Below, piece after piece: positions 6,527 through 13,112 of a DNA stretch of 13,112 nucleotides. Below the pieces are notes generated by a model that worked only from the letters and a program-made list of their open reading frames with translations, made no database searches and was not told the DNA's origin. The position numbers and the translations under genes were made by a program. The DNA comes from an uncultured Bdellovibrio sp. (GTDB lineage Bacteria; Bdellovibrionota; Bdellovibrionia; Bdellovibrionales; Bdellovibrionaceae): contig CALMPX010000085.1 in assembly GCA_937871355.1 (NCBI GenBank), positions 1 through 13,112 on the forward strand. Direction: 5' to 3'. Each line of letters starts with the position of its first letter. The first letter of the stretch is position 1.

Positions 6527-8563
6527 ATGAACGACATACAAAATAACACGTCATCGACTCCAAAAATTAAAACTAAAAAAAAGCCAGGGATCATTCGCTG
6601 GAACGCTATCATTCCTTTAACTATCTTCCTTCTTATTAATTTTATTTACTTCCACTTCTTCTTTGATGGACATATGAAATCATTGATCGAATGGGCTGGG
6701 TACAAAGCTTTAGGTGCCGAACTCAATATAGCTGAGTTCAAAAGCTCGTTCGCAAATGGCAGCGTCGAAATTAATAAAATCGAATTAACAAACAAAGAAC
6801 AACCACAGTTCAATTCAATTGAGTTAAGTCACCTCAAATTTGACGTGAATATTGATGCTCTCCTTCGATTAAAATTCGTGGTCGATACAATGAACGCTGA
6901 AGGCATTCAGTTCTCTTCAAAAAGAAAATCTCAAGGAAAAGTAGCCCCACCAGAACCTATCGATCCGAATGAACCCAGCTTCACTGATCAGCTGCAAAAA
7001 AATGCACTCAATAAACTTGAAAAAGATAACAAAGCCAATCTTATTGGAGATATCGCCGTTTTCCTCAAGAACGGAGATATTAATTCTCAACTTAAAGGCT
7101 TCGAGGGACAAATAGCTTCAAAAAAAATGGCTGAAGACATGAATGCCAAATGGAATAAAAAAAGAACAGACTGGGATCAAAACATTAAAAGTTTACCTAA
7201 CCAAAATGAAGTTAATGCCATCAAAGATCGTGCAGGAAAAATTAAATACAAAGATTTCAAATCCATCGATGAGCTGAACGCCTCTGTGAATGAATTCAAC
7301 AGCATCAAAAAAGATGTTGAAACTAAAGTTCAAGTTGTTAACGAAACTAAAACGAAATTAACAGCTGATGTAACTGATATTCAAAATGACTACAAAAATT
7401 TAGAAAAGCAAATCAAAGAGGATGTCGACACAGTCAAAAGTAAATTCAAAATTCCCAAGCTTGATGCCGGCCAATTTGCTAAAGCTTTGTTTATGAATTA
7501 CCTGACTCCGTACACCCAGAAGTTGGATCGTTTCAAAACGATGGCTGAAAAGTACTTACCACCTAAATATTCTAAAATGGTCACGGCTAAAATTGATGGC
7601 ACTCAAGATAAACTATCTGGTAAAAAAGTTAAAGTCGCGGCCCGAACAGACGAGGATATTGATGACACCATTCAACCTCATCCTCGTGCCCATGGTATCA
7701 GCTACGAATTTCCGATCACAACAGGCTATCCCCTTTTCTGGATCAAAAATATTACGATCTCTTCGAAATCGAACGCACAAGCCGACTTCGGCGACTTAGC
7801 GGGAACGATCACCAACGTGACATCAAACCAAAGACAGATTAACAAACAAACTGAGCTTAAATTAGCCGGTGACTTTAAATCGATGAACATCCACGGTATT
7901 AAAGCTTTTGCCGCTTTTAATAATATAAAAGCCGTGCCAGAGATCGCTTTTAATTTCGATATCGCTTCATACCCTTTAGCAGATTTAGCTTTATCTCAAT
8001 CCGAAGACGTTTCAATCAAAATACCGACTTCGCAGAATACACTTTCAATCGACGGAAAAACGATCGGATTTAAAAATTATGACATCAAATTCAGAAATGA
8101 ATTCAAAGATGTTAAGTTTGAACTGGCAGCCAAAGATAAAACAGTCAGCGACATCCTGGGTAGTACTTTTGGAGCCATCGGCAGTTTCGACGTAAACGCC
8201 ACAGCACGGGGTCCAATCTCTGACCTAGCCATGGATATCAATTCCTCGCTCGGAGCAAAACTCGAGGCCGCCTTTAGCGGATTATTGCAAAAGAAACTGG
8301 ACGAAGTAAATAAGCTCGTTAAAGAAAAGATTGACCAAGAAGTAAACAAACAAAAAGAACAGTTGAACGGGCAGATTTCCAAGCTCACTGGTGGATATTT
8401 AACGGACATCAACAAAGCTCAATCGCAACTTGATGATCAGAAAAAGGTCGCAGAGGATAAAATCAATATCGCTAAAAAAGATCTAGAAAACAAAGCTAAA
8501 AACAAAGTCCAAGAAGAGGGAAAAAAAGCGATCGACGATCTTAAAAAGAAATTTGGTTTCTAA
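6527..8563 (+). CDS. TIGR03545-family protein with AsmA-like N-terminus and long coiled coils
   Basis: The product has 678 residues. A basic cytoplasmic tail (K-T-K-K-K-P) is followed by one membrane anchor at about residues 27-46; the rest should be periplasmic. Residues about 55-130 (A-E-L-N-I-A-E-F-K-S-S, N-G-S-V-E-I-N-K-I-E-L, then L-L-R-L-K-F-V-V-D-T) follow the AsmA-type pattern of beta-strands just after the anchor. Residues about 190-305 are a Lys/Glu-rich coiled coil. The family block starts at P310 (PKLDAGQFAKALF) and continues with A-H-G-I-S-Y-E-F-P and P-L-F-W-I-K near 390-408. A beta-rich region follows, and a second Lys-rich amphipathic coil fills about 587-675. The start ATG has AAAGG nine bases upstream and lies 15 bases after the TIGR03546 stop, so the two are one transcript. 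No activity is established; an envelope-spanning transport or tethering role is inference. Confidence 0.8.
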   Translation: MNDIQNNTSSTPKIKTKKKPGIIRWNAIIPLTIFLLINFIYFHFFFDGHMKSLIEWAGYKALGAELNIAEFKSSFANGSVEINKIELTNKEQPQFNSIELSHLKFDVNIDALLRLKFVVDTMNAEGIQFSSKRKSQGKVAPPEPIDPNEPSFTDQLQKNALNKLEKDNKANLIGDIAVFLKNGDINSQLKGFEGQIASKKMAEDMNAKWNKKRTDWDQNIKSLPNQNEVNAIKDRAGKIKYKDFKSIDELNASVNEFNSIKKDVETKVQVVNETKTKLTADVTDIQNDYKNLEKQIKEDVDTVKSKFKIPKLDAGQFAKALFMNYLTPYTQKLDRFKTMAEKYLPPKYSKMVTAKIDGTQDKLSGKKVKVAARTDEDIDDTIQPHPRAHGISYEFPITTGYPLFWIKNITISSKSNAQADFGDLAGTITNVTSNQRQINKQTELKLAGDFKSMNIHGIKAFAAFNNIKAVPEIAFNFDIASYPLADLALSQSEDVSIKIPTSQNTLSIDGKTIGFKNYDIKFRNEFKDVKFELAAKDKTVSDILGSTFGAIGSFDVNATARGPISDLAMDINSSLGAKLEAAFSGLLQKKLDEVNKLVKEKIDQEVNKQKEQLNGQISKLTGGYLTDINKAQSQLDDQKKVAEDKINIAKKDLENKAKNKVQEEGKKAIDDLKKKFGF

Positions 8564-8639
8564 GCATGATTATCAAGAACAAAGCTTTATTAAAGTCGAA
8601 ATAAGAAATCCATGATAGAACCACTTGATTATTGACAAG

Positions 8640-8671
8640 AAAAAACCCTTATTTTTCAATAAGGGTTTTTT
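8640..8671. terminator. Bidirectional terminator between convergent clusters
   Basis: AAAAACCCTTATT (8641-8653) and AATAAGGGTTTTT (8658-8670) form a perfect 13-bp stem around a TTTC loop, and A8640 pairs with T8671 as well. T-runs follow the GGG core on the plus strand (8666-8672) and, through the A-run, on the minus strand. It sits 76 bases after the TIGR03545 stop and 28 bases after the VWA gene's stop, so it can end both transcripts. The remainder of 8564-8699 shows nothing further. Confidence 0.92.
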
Positions 8672-8699
8672 TAAAAGTTATTATTTTTAGATCCTAAAT

Positions 8700-9764
8700 T
8701 TACTGTAATGGGATCGCATCGAATTTAATTTTCAAACCAGAGCCATCACCTTCATCATCTAAAACAACGTTATCACCCATGATCACAGCATTTTGCTTAG
8801 GATCGTAGTACCAGCCGTTTTTAACATCCGCTGGAATTTCCTTACCGCCGTAAAAAACCTGAAGAGTTGAAACCAATGGGAATTTATTGAGTGGAATTGT
8901 TCCAACCAAGTATTTCACTAAATCTTTTGAAAACTTAGTCAACTGAACTCCGAACTGAGGATCACATAAGTTCATTTCGTTTGATTTGTTATTAATTGTT
9001 AATTGTAATAGGTTTTCAATCTCCCAAGGCAACGGCTCACCGCTACGAGTACAGCCCAAAGGCAAGGCATTTCCTAATTTAGCTGGGATAAGAATTCCAT
9101 AGCTTAAAACTTTACTTTTAGATTTTTTCAAATTAACTAAAAAATTAAATGTAGAATCGAATGTATCACCACTAGGGCTTTGATCATCGGCATCTGTAAT
9201 AAAAACCACTGCAAAATAAGCGTTATCACGAATGAAACCGCTGTTAACACCACCTGGGCCAGTCATTTCAGGACTTAAAGCCTTTACGATAGGGCCGAAG
9301 AATTGCTCTGTAGAGTCACCATCTGTTCCGACTAAAATATTCTGTTTCAGAATGCTAATTCCATTTGGAGTTGTTGGGGTAACGTACTTTACAGTACCTT
9401 GCAAAACGCCATGAGTATTCGGATAAACACTACACCAAATACAACCAGGATCACTTTGACCATTATATTCTTTGCCATCAGAAGTAATAACACCGATATG
9501 ATAATCAACTTTCATCGAAGACAAACCATTCAAAAACAGATCAATATTGCTCGATAAATTACTTTGAATACCAGCCATTGAGCCTGATCGGTCAACAACA
9601 AATAAAATATCTACAACTGGAGTATAATCAATTGAATCACCTTTAATATCAATTTTATCATAAACAATTTTAGGCTCAGCCATCAACTTAGGAGATGCTG
9701 GCGAGCAGGATATATTGAAAACAAGTGCCACGATACTTAATACTAAGATAAATGCTTTTTTCAT
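8700..9764 (-). CDS. VWA-domain lipoprotein, envelope-anchored
   Basis: This is a 354-residue protein. The signal peptide ends at Cys20 (F-N-I-S-C-S-P), a lipobox with an unusual Asn at -3, followed by a proline- and serine-containing linker. The VWA fold runs from about residue 50: D58-R-S60-G-S62-M is a complete MIDAS motif, and VVFITDADDQ puts the acidic metal-site loop at D191-D194. Between them is a CIWC pair (C108, C111), and two more Cys lie in L-G-C-T-R and N-L-C-D, so disulfides or a metal clip are possible. The last 65 residues (V-F-Y-G-G-K-E-I-P, G-W-Y-Y-D, G-S-G-L-K-I-K-F) form a small beta domain common in delta-proteobacterial VWA lipoproteins. The ATG has GAGG seven bases upstream. 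It follows the TPR gene by 95 bases and has its own promoter. Metal-dependent protein binding is the family role; the ligand is unknown. Confidence 0.85.
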   Translation of the reverse strand: MKKAFILVLSIVALVFNISCSPASPKLMAEPKIVYDKIDIKGDSIDYTPVVDILFVVDRSGSMAGIQSNLSSNIDLFLNGLSSMKVDYHIGVITSDGKEYNGQSDPGCIWCSVYPNTHGVLQGTVKYVTPTTPNGISILKQNILVGTDGDSTEQFFGPIVKALSPEMTGPGGVNSGFIRDNAYFAVVFITDADDQSPSGDTFDSTFNFLVNLKKSKSKVLSYGILIPAKLGNALPLGCTRSGEPLPWEIENLLQLTINNKSNEMNLCDPQFGVQLTKFSKDLVKYLVGTIPLNKFPLVSTLQVFYGGKEIPADVKNGWYYDPKQNAVIMGDNVVLDDEGDGSGLKIKFDAIPLQ

Positions 9765-9785
9765 AATACGACCTCGCTTAAATAA

Positions 9786-9814
9786 ATTATAAAATTCTGA
9801 ACAACCTACATCAA
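9786..9814 (-). promoter_or_regulatory. Sigma70-like promoter of the VWA lipoprotein gene
   Basis: On the minus strand, TTGATG (9814-9809) and a perfect TATAAT (9791-9786) are separated by exactly 17 bases. The predicted start is near 9779, giving a leader of about 15 bases that still contains the GAGG site (9775-9772). This is the best promoter match in the window. It means the VWA gene can be expressed apart from the three genes upstream. Confidence 0.72.
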
Positions 9815-9848
9815 CATTAAAAAACTAGCCGCTAAAAATGTTGAACAA
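9791..9848. repeat. Direct and inverted repeats over the VWA promoter
   Basis: Two 14-base direct repeats, AAAATTCTGAACAA (9791-9804) and AAAATGTTGAACAA (9835-9848), match at 12 positions and are offset by 44 bases, about four helical turns. The first fills most of the -10/-35 spacer; the second lies near -60. In addition, TCAACATT (9811-9818) and AATGTTGA (9837-9844) are perfect 8-bp inverted arms, the former overlapping the -35 hexamer, and TAGCCGCTA (9826-9834) is a near-central pseudo-palindrome. The layout suits an operator but no regulator can be named. Confidence 0.5.
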
Positions 9849-9859
9849 AATTAAAACCA

Positions 9860-11461
9860 CTACTTTTTAATTCCCTGACATCCTTTTTTGACATCAACTT
9901 TGTAATTAGAAATCTCATCGAACCAAACCTCTGAGTCAGCTACAAACACCATGGCATCAGATTTTTTTGATCCTGTCGTTCCCTTTTTCAATTCAGAATC
10001 AATTCCCGTTCCATTCTTAACTATTTTATCTGCAACTTCGACTTGAGAAACAAGCTCAGCTTCAACGATATGAAGTTTGTCTAAAATACGTTTGATTTCA
10101 ACAACTTCATTTTTAGCTAATTCTTTTACGCGTTGAATTTGCGCTGATTTAACTTTGTTTGTTTTTTCAGTTAATCCATTTTTCATTGATTGGAATGTAC
10201 CTTGAATACCTGTTAAGGCCAAAGCATCAGCGTAAAGTTGCTCTGAAACTTTAGCCTCTTTTTCATAAATTTTTTGAGATTCAATCAATTGAACTAATTT
10301 AAAATCTTTAATGATAGTTCTTGGTAAAAACTGAATATCTTTACCCAAGACGGACCAAGATATTTTTTCAGTTCTTAATTTATTAAGAACTGAATCAACT
10401 AATTCAGGTTTTTCACCTTTGGCTAATTTGTTCAATTCTAATGTGCGATTTTTAAATCGCTTAGGAAATTGAGTTAAACCTTCCATGACCTTCGGGTAAT
10501 CGCAAACTTTTAACTGTCCGATACTTTCAACAAAGTAAGGCTCCGGACCTAGATACGCTTCAAATGCTGAATTCATCAAAGACTTGCTGATGGCAATTGA
10601 GTTTTGAGTTTCGCCTTTTCTTAAATAAGTCCAAGCTAATTCTTCTTGAGCATCTAACCAGTAGTCAGATTTTTTTTGAATTTTTTCATAATATTTAGCT
10701 GCAGCCTCAAAATACCCACTTTGAAATAAAAGACGTCCTGCCGTTAAATTGATTAAATCTTCTCCGTAAGGAGATTTTTTATTTTTCAAAAGTTGACCGA
10801 TGATTTTTGCCGCCTCATCAGCTTTATCGTTCATGGCAAAACTCAAAGCCAACTGCCAATCAACTAAAGCTCGCTCTTTAGTGTTTATCGGTAATTTAGA
10901 CGCCATATCTTTTAATAAAGCGACATCCGTTTTTAGATCAACTGAACGAAGTTTATTTCTGACTTCAGTCACTCGTCCAAATACGGTTGTCCAACCATCA
11001 CTCCAACCTATTTGAGCTACTTCCCAAACTGGGTTCGTATCTGTTAAGGAATCTTTCCATGTTTGAATAATTTCTGAATGAATATTTTTTACATTTTGAG
11101 CTGTAAATAATTTTTCGACTCCAGATATTTCCAAACCAGTCTTGAACATGACTAAGCCTTGCAAAGCCTTTGCATTTTCAGTTTTTTCAAAAGGAGTACT
11201 ATTGAATGCGGGGCCCCAGCTAATCAAAGCCTTTTTCCAATCTTGTTTTTCAATATTTCTTAAGAAAACATTTTGATCAGGAGTTGTTTTTTTCAACAAA
11301 CTCTCGATCGCAGAGCTCAAACGAGTTTGTTGAGAAGCTACGACTTGAGATTCAGCTGTAGATCCTTCAATCAAATTTTCTAAGTCAGCGGCTTGAACGC
11401 TAACGTATGATAATACAACAACGGTAAAAACTGTCGTTAATATATTTATTTTTGATTTCAT
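9860..11461 (-). CDS. Exported TPR-type protein, resembling Glt gliding-motility TPR proteins
   Basis: The product has 533 residues from ATG 11459-11461. A start 12 bases earlier (11473) is possible, but the chosen one gives a clean signal peptide (MKSKINILTTVF..., cleaved after S-V-Q-A near residue 25) and overlaps the upstream stop as TAATG, a translational coupling arrangement. The middle is helical: paired helices around residues 200-330 include Q-E-E-L-A-W-T-Y-L-R-K-G (W277), then G-P-E-P-Y and L-K-V-C-D-Y-P (C320). From memory, the E-L-A-W-x-Y ... P-E ... C-x-Y pattern recurs in the Myxococcus gliding TPR proteins (GltE/AglT, GltC). A Lys/Glu-rich coil covers about 420-480. The end has V-W-F-D-E-I-S-N-Y (W513) and a lone Cys528. 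It is probably periplasmic, working with the beta-barrel encoded just upstream. The Glt link is family resemblance only. Confidence 0.72.
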   Translation of the reverse strand: MKSKINILTTVFTVVVLSYVSVQAADLENLIEGSTAESQVVASQQTRLSSAIESLLKKTTPDQNVFLRNIEKQDWKKALISWGPAFNSTPFEKTENAKALQGLVMFKTGLEISGVEKLFTAQNVKNIHSEIIQTWKDSLTDTNPVWEVAQIGWSDGWTTVFGRVTEVRNKLRSVDLKTDVALLKDMASKLPINTKERALVDWQLALSFAMNDKADEAAKIIGQLLKNKKSPYGEDLINLTAGRLLFQSGYFEAAAKYYEKIQKKSDYWLDAQEELAWTYLRKGETQNSIAISKSLMNSAFEAYLGPEPYFVESIGQLKVCDYPKVMEGLTQFPKRFKNRTLELNKLAKGEKPELVDSVLNKLRTEKISWSVLGKDIQFLPRTIIKDFKLVQLIESQKIYEKEAKVSEQLYADALALTGIQGTFQSMKNGLTEKTNKVKSAQIQRVKELAKNEVVEIKRILDKLHIVEAELVSQVEVADKIVKNGTGIDSELKKGTTGSKKSDAMVFVADSEVWFDEISNYKVDVKKGCQGIKK

Positions 11462-12234
11462 TAGAATAACCATCCAACTTGCACTGATGCCGAAGTCACA
11501 CCCATTTTAATATCATCACCATTGATATGTTTTGCTTTGTAATCCATGTAGGTCATCTCTAGACGAGTCGTTAAATGTTCAGTACCCCAAACTCCTACGC
11601 CTGCACACGCAGACATAGCTGGGCTACTACCCGATTTAAAAGTGTTATTGCCATACCATGACTGACCATAAACGTCGAAATGAGAAATCCCTTTTCCTAA
11701 CCAGCTAATTTTTCCATATAAAGGATAAAAGTTAACAAAGCCCATAGCGATTTCTTTGGGATAATCAATTTCAGGAACAGGAGCTGTTGGATTCATCGGA
11801 TTAAGTGCGGCTTGTGCTTCTGCTGCCTTAATCAATGATTCGCCTTCGTTAGTTAATTTGTTGAAGGCTTGGCCGAATTTACCACCTAAAGACCATTGGT
11901 TTGATAAATGGAACTGTCCGCTTAAACCAAAGATTCCTGTGCGAACATAGGTATCTCCACCAAAAGTATTTGCGTACTCTCCAGCTAATTCAAAACGATT
12001 CGTGCGATCCACAATGCGATTTTGCACAACTGTCGTACGAACTTCTGGATTCAAAGCTTGAGCCTTCTCAAGTAAAACTCCGTTGCCACCAAGAGCATCG
12101 AACTCTTGTTCTATTTTTTGATCGTTCGATTTTGAAGCTGCTGTTTTTGCATCGGTATCCGCAGCATTTGCTGTGACAACTAAACACATTACACTTGTTA
12201 CTACGATTAAGTTATTAAATATAAATTTAGACAT
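11461..12234 (-). CDS. Outer-membrane beta-barrel protein, TIGR04565/GltA-GltB-like
   Basis: This is a 257-residue protein. The signal peptide covers residues 1-24 (T-A-N-A before A-D). A charged, probably helical segment (about 26-60) leads to R-T-T-V-V-Q-N-R-I-V-D-R-T-N-R-F-E-L, which resembles the start of the myxobacterial-type outer-membrane barrel domain (TIGR04565) as I recall it. Alternating aromatic strands follow (F-G-L-S-G-Q-F-H-L, W-S-L-G-G-K-F-G, M-G-F-V-N-F-Y-P-L-Y, L-E-M-T-Y-M-D-Y). The protein ends V-Q-V-G-W-L-F, with the C-terminal Phe expected of a BAM-assembled barrel. A loop around 140-160 is rich in Ala and Pro. The ATG has GAGG five bases upstream. It lies 22 bases after the Ig-like gene, and its stop overlaps the next start. 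A barrel followed by a TPR gene mirrors the gltB-gltC order of Myxococcus; function here is inferred. Confidence 0.78.
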   Translation of the reverse strand: MSKFIFNNLIVVTSVMCLVVTANAADTDAKTAASKSNDQKIEQEFDALGGNGVLLEKAQALNPEVRTTVVQNRIVDRTNRFELAGEYANTFGGDTYVRTGIFGLSGQFHLSNQWSLGGKFGQAFNKLTNEGESLIKAAEAQAALNPMNPTAPVPEIDYPKEIAMGFVNFYPLYGKISWLGKGISHFDVYGQSWYGNNTFKSGSSPAMSACAGVGVWGTEHLTTRLEMTYMDYKAKHINGDDIKMGVTSASVQVGWLF

Positions 12235-12256
12235 ATAAACCTCAACTATTTCTTAT

Positions 12257-13112
12257 TTACAGAGTTACTTTGTACGCGATAGCGATCGTATTTTTTACCG
12301 GAGGGCGCGTGTCTGCAGGGCTAGATCCTCTCGTTTCAATTTCTAATGTTGTCGTGTAGCTGCCAATACTCAATATTGATGGCGTCCACTCCATGCGACA
12401 TTGTTGGAATATACGATTAGATGCCTCACAACTAATAGTCGCTCCCGCCGGAAGACTTCCAAAGTTTTTGAGTGTTAAAAAAGATTCAGCCTGAGCATCA
12501 TAAATAGTGAACGGGATTGAACTTAAAGCACCCACTTTGAAAGTCGTCGCATTATCAAATGTTGATAATGGAGCTCCTAGTTTCGCAAGCACCGTAAATG
12601 CCACGGGGAAGGCTGTAGAAGCTATACCGTACTTATTTAAAACTTGAATATTAAATGGAGCACTTGATAAATTTTTAGTAATATCAGCGTTAGTTAAATC
12701 AATTCGAACTTCGAATTCCCATTGATTCGTAGCCGGTAAATAACGTGTATTCGTTACCTTTGCGTAAGGCTCAACAAGTCCGTTAAAGCTTAATTTCGGC
12801 TGCATACCTGCCACATCAGCACTTTCCGTATCTTCAGCAATAACTGTTAAATAACGGACTGTACCTTCTGCAAACATTAAAGGGCTTATTGTTGATGCCG
12901 AAAATTTTACGTCTTTAATAACAGGTTTAACCATCTCATTAACAACGATAAAAATAATTTTTTGCGAACTTTTTAGAACTATTTTATCAGTCGCATTAAT
13001 CGGAGTAGCGATAATATCTATAAACATTTCAAGTTTTTTAACCGTTTCTCCAGAGTCAATAGTTCCGCGAGGCGGTGTCCATAAAATATTTTTCGTTACC
13101 GTATCAAACTTA
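12257..13112 (-). CDS. Ig-like repeat surface or periplasmic protein, C-terminal part (5' end outside window)
   Basis: The frame is open from the right edge to TAA at 12257-12259, giving at least 284 residues. An ATG at 13025-13027 is not the real start: the frame continues upstream without a stop and reads I-L-W-T-P-P-R-G-T-I. The visible part is beta-rich. I-L-W-T-P-P and C-R-M-E-W-T-P-S-I-L-S-I-G-S-Y recur 231 residues apart, each followed by a short beta stretch. W-T-P followed by G-x-Y/E-T is the end-of-domain signature of putative Ig (He_PIG/cadherin-like) domains, so two or more such domains are likely. There are two Cys near the end (S-C-E-A and Q-C-R-M), probably a disulfide. No anchor is visible, and a lipoprotein or secretion signal would be outside the window. 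It heads the visible operon, 22 bases before the barrel gene. A role in adhesion or scaffolding is inferred. Confidence 0.72.
   Translation of the reverse strand, partial: KFDTVTKNILWTPPRGTIDSGETVKKLEMFIDIIATPINATDKIVLKSSQKIIFIVVNEMVKPVIKDVKFSASTISPLMFAEGTVRYLTVIAEDTESADVAGMQPKLSFNGLVEPYAKVTNTRYLPATNQWEFEVRIDLTNADITKNLSSAPFNIQVLNKYGIASTAFPVAFTVLAKLGAPLSTFDNATTFKVGALSSIPFTIYDAQAESFLTLKNFGSLPAGATISCEASNRIFQQCRMEWTPSILSIGSYTTTLEIETRGSSPADTRPPVKNTIAIAYKVTL

Noticed and set aside
8077..8415. Long open frame on the minus strand within the TIGR03545 gene
   Set aside because: Serine- and leucine-rich antisense shadow of a Lys-rich coding region, with no ribosome site and no recognisable domain.
13025..13027. 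ATG as the start of the Ig-like gene
   Set aside because: The frame stays open upstream to the window edge and encodes a matching W-T-P motif there, so the gene starts outside the window.

Overview
The window (13,112 bases, AT-rich by eye, no sign of foreign composition) looks like chromosome from a Gram-negative predatory or delta-type bacterium, most likely Bdellovibrionota. The grounds are protein types: a clostripain-like secreted protease, a bacterial M13 metallopeptidase, a lipoprotein with a von Willebrand A domain, an outer-membrane beta-barrel and TPR pair resembling the Myxococcus/Bdellovibrio gliding (Glt) proteins, and the rare TIGR03545/TIGR03546 pair known only from bacteria with outer membranes. 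Species cannot be told from this window. I see no RNA genes, CRISPR, insertion sequences or prophage.

Layout. Positions 1-192 are the 3' end of a plus-strand phosphoribosyltransferase gene, probably pyrE. It converges on a minus-strand clostripain-family protease (201-1376). Next comes a minus-strand M13 zinc peptidase (1541-3562) with a strong terminator (1504-1539). A 191-base divergent intergenic region (3563-3753) separates these from a plus-strand cluster: a WbpE-like sugar aminotransferase (3754-4905), an LPG-synthase-TM-type membrane protein (4922-5890), a TIGR03546/DUF2062-like membrane protein (5981-6511) and its partner TIGR03545 (6527-8563). A bidirectional terminator (8640-8671) serves this cluster and the converging minus-strand cluster. 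That second cluster is read right to left: a large Ig-like repeat protein entering from beyond the right edge (12257-13112), an outer-membrane beta-barrel (11461-12234), a TPR-type periplasmic protein (9860-11461, coupled through a TAATG overlap) and a VWA lipoprotein (8700-9764) that also has its own good sigma70-like promoter.

How it fits together. Nearly every gene after pyrE makes an envelope or exported protein. The plus cluster looks like envelope biogenesis: a nucleotide-sugar aminotransferase, a flippase-like integral membrane protein, and an inner-membrane plus periplasm-spanning pair whose N-terminus resembles AsmA-type lipid-transport proteins. The minus cluster looks like a surface structure: a barrel and a TPR partner like the outer-membrane part of the Glt machinery, with an Ig-like and a VWA protein as likely adhesion or scaffold parts. 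These roles are inferences from family resemblance and gene order. The two leads I find most interesting are the TIGR03546-TIGR03545 pair and the Ig/barrel/TPR/VWA cluster.
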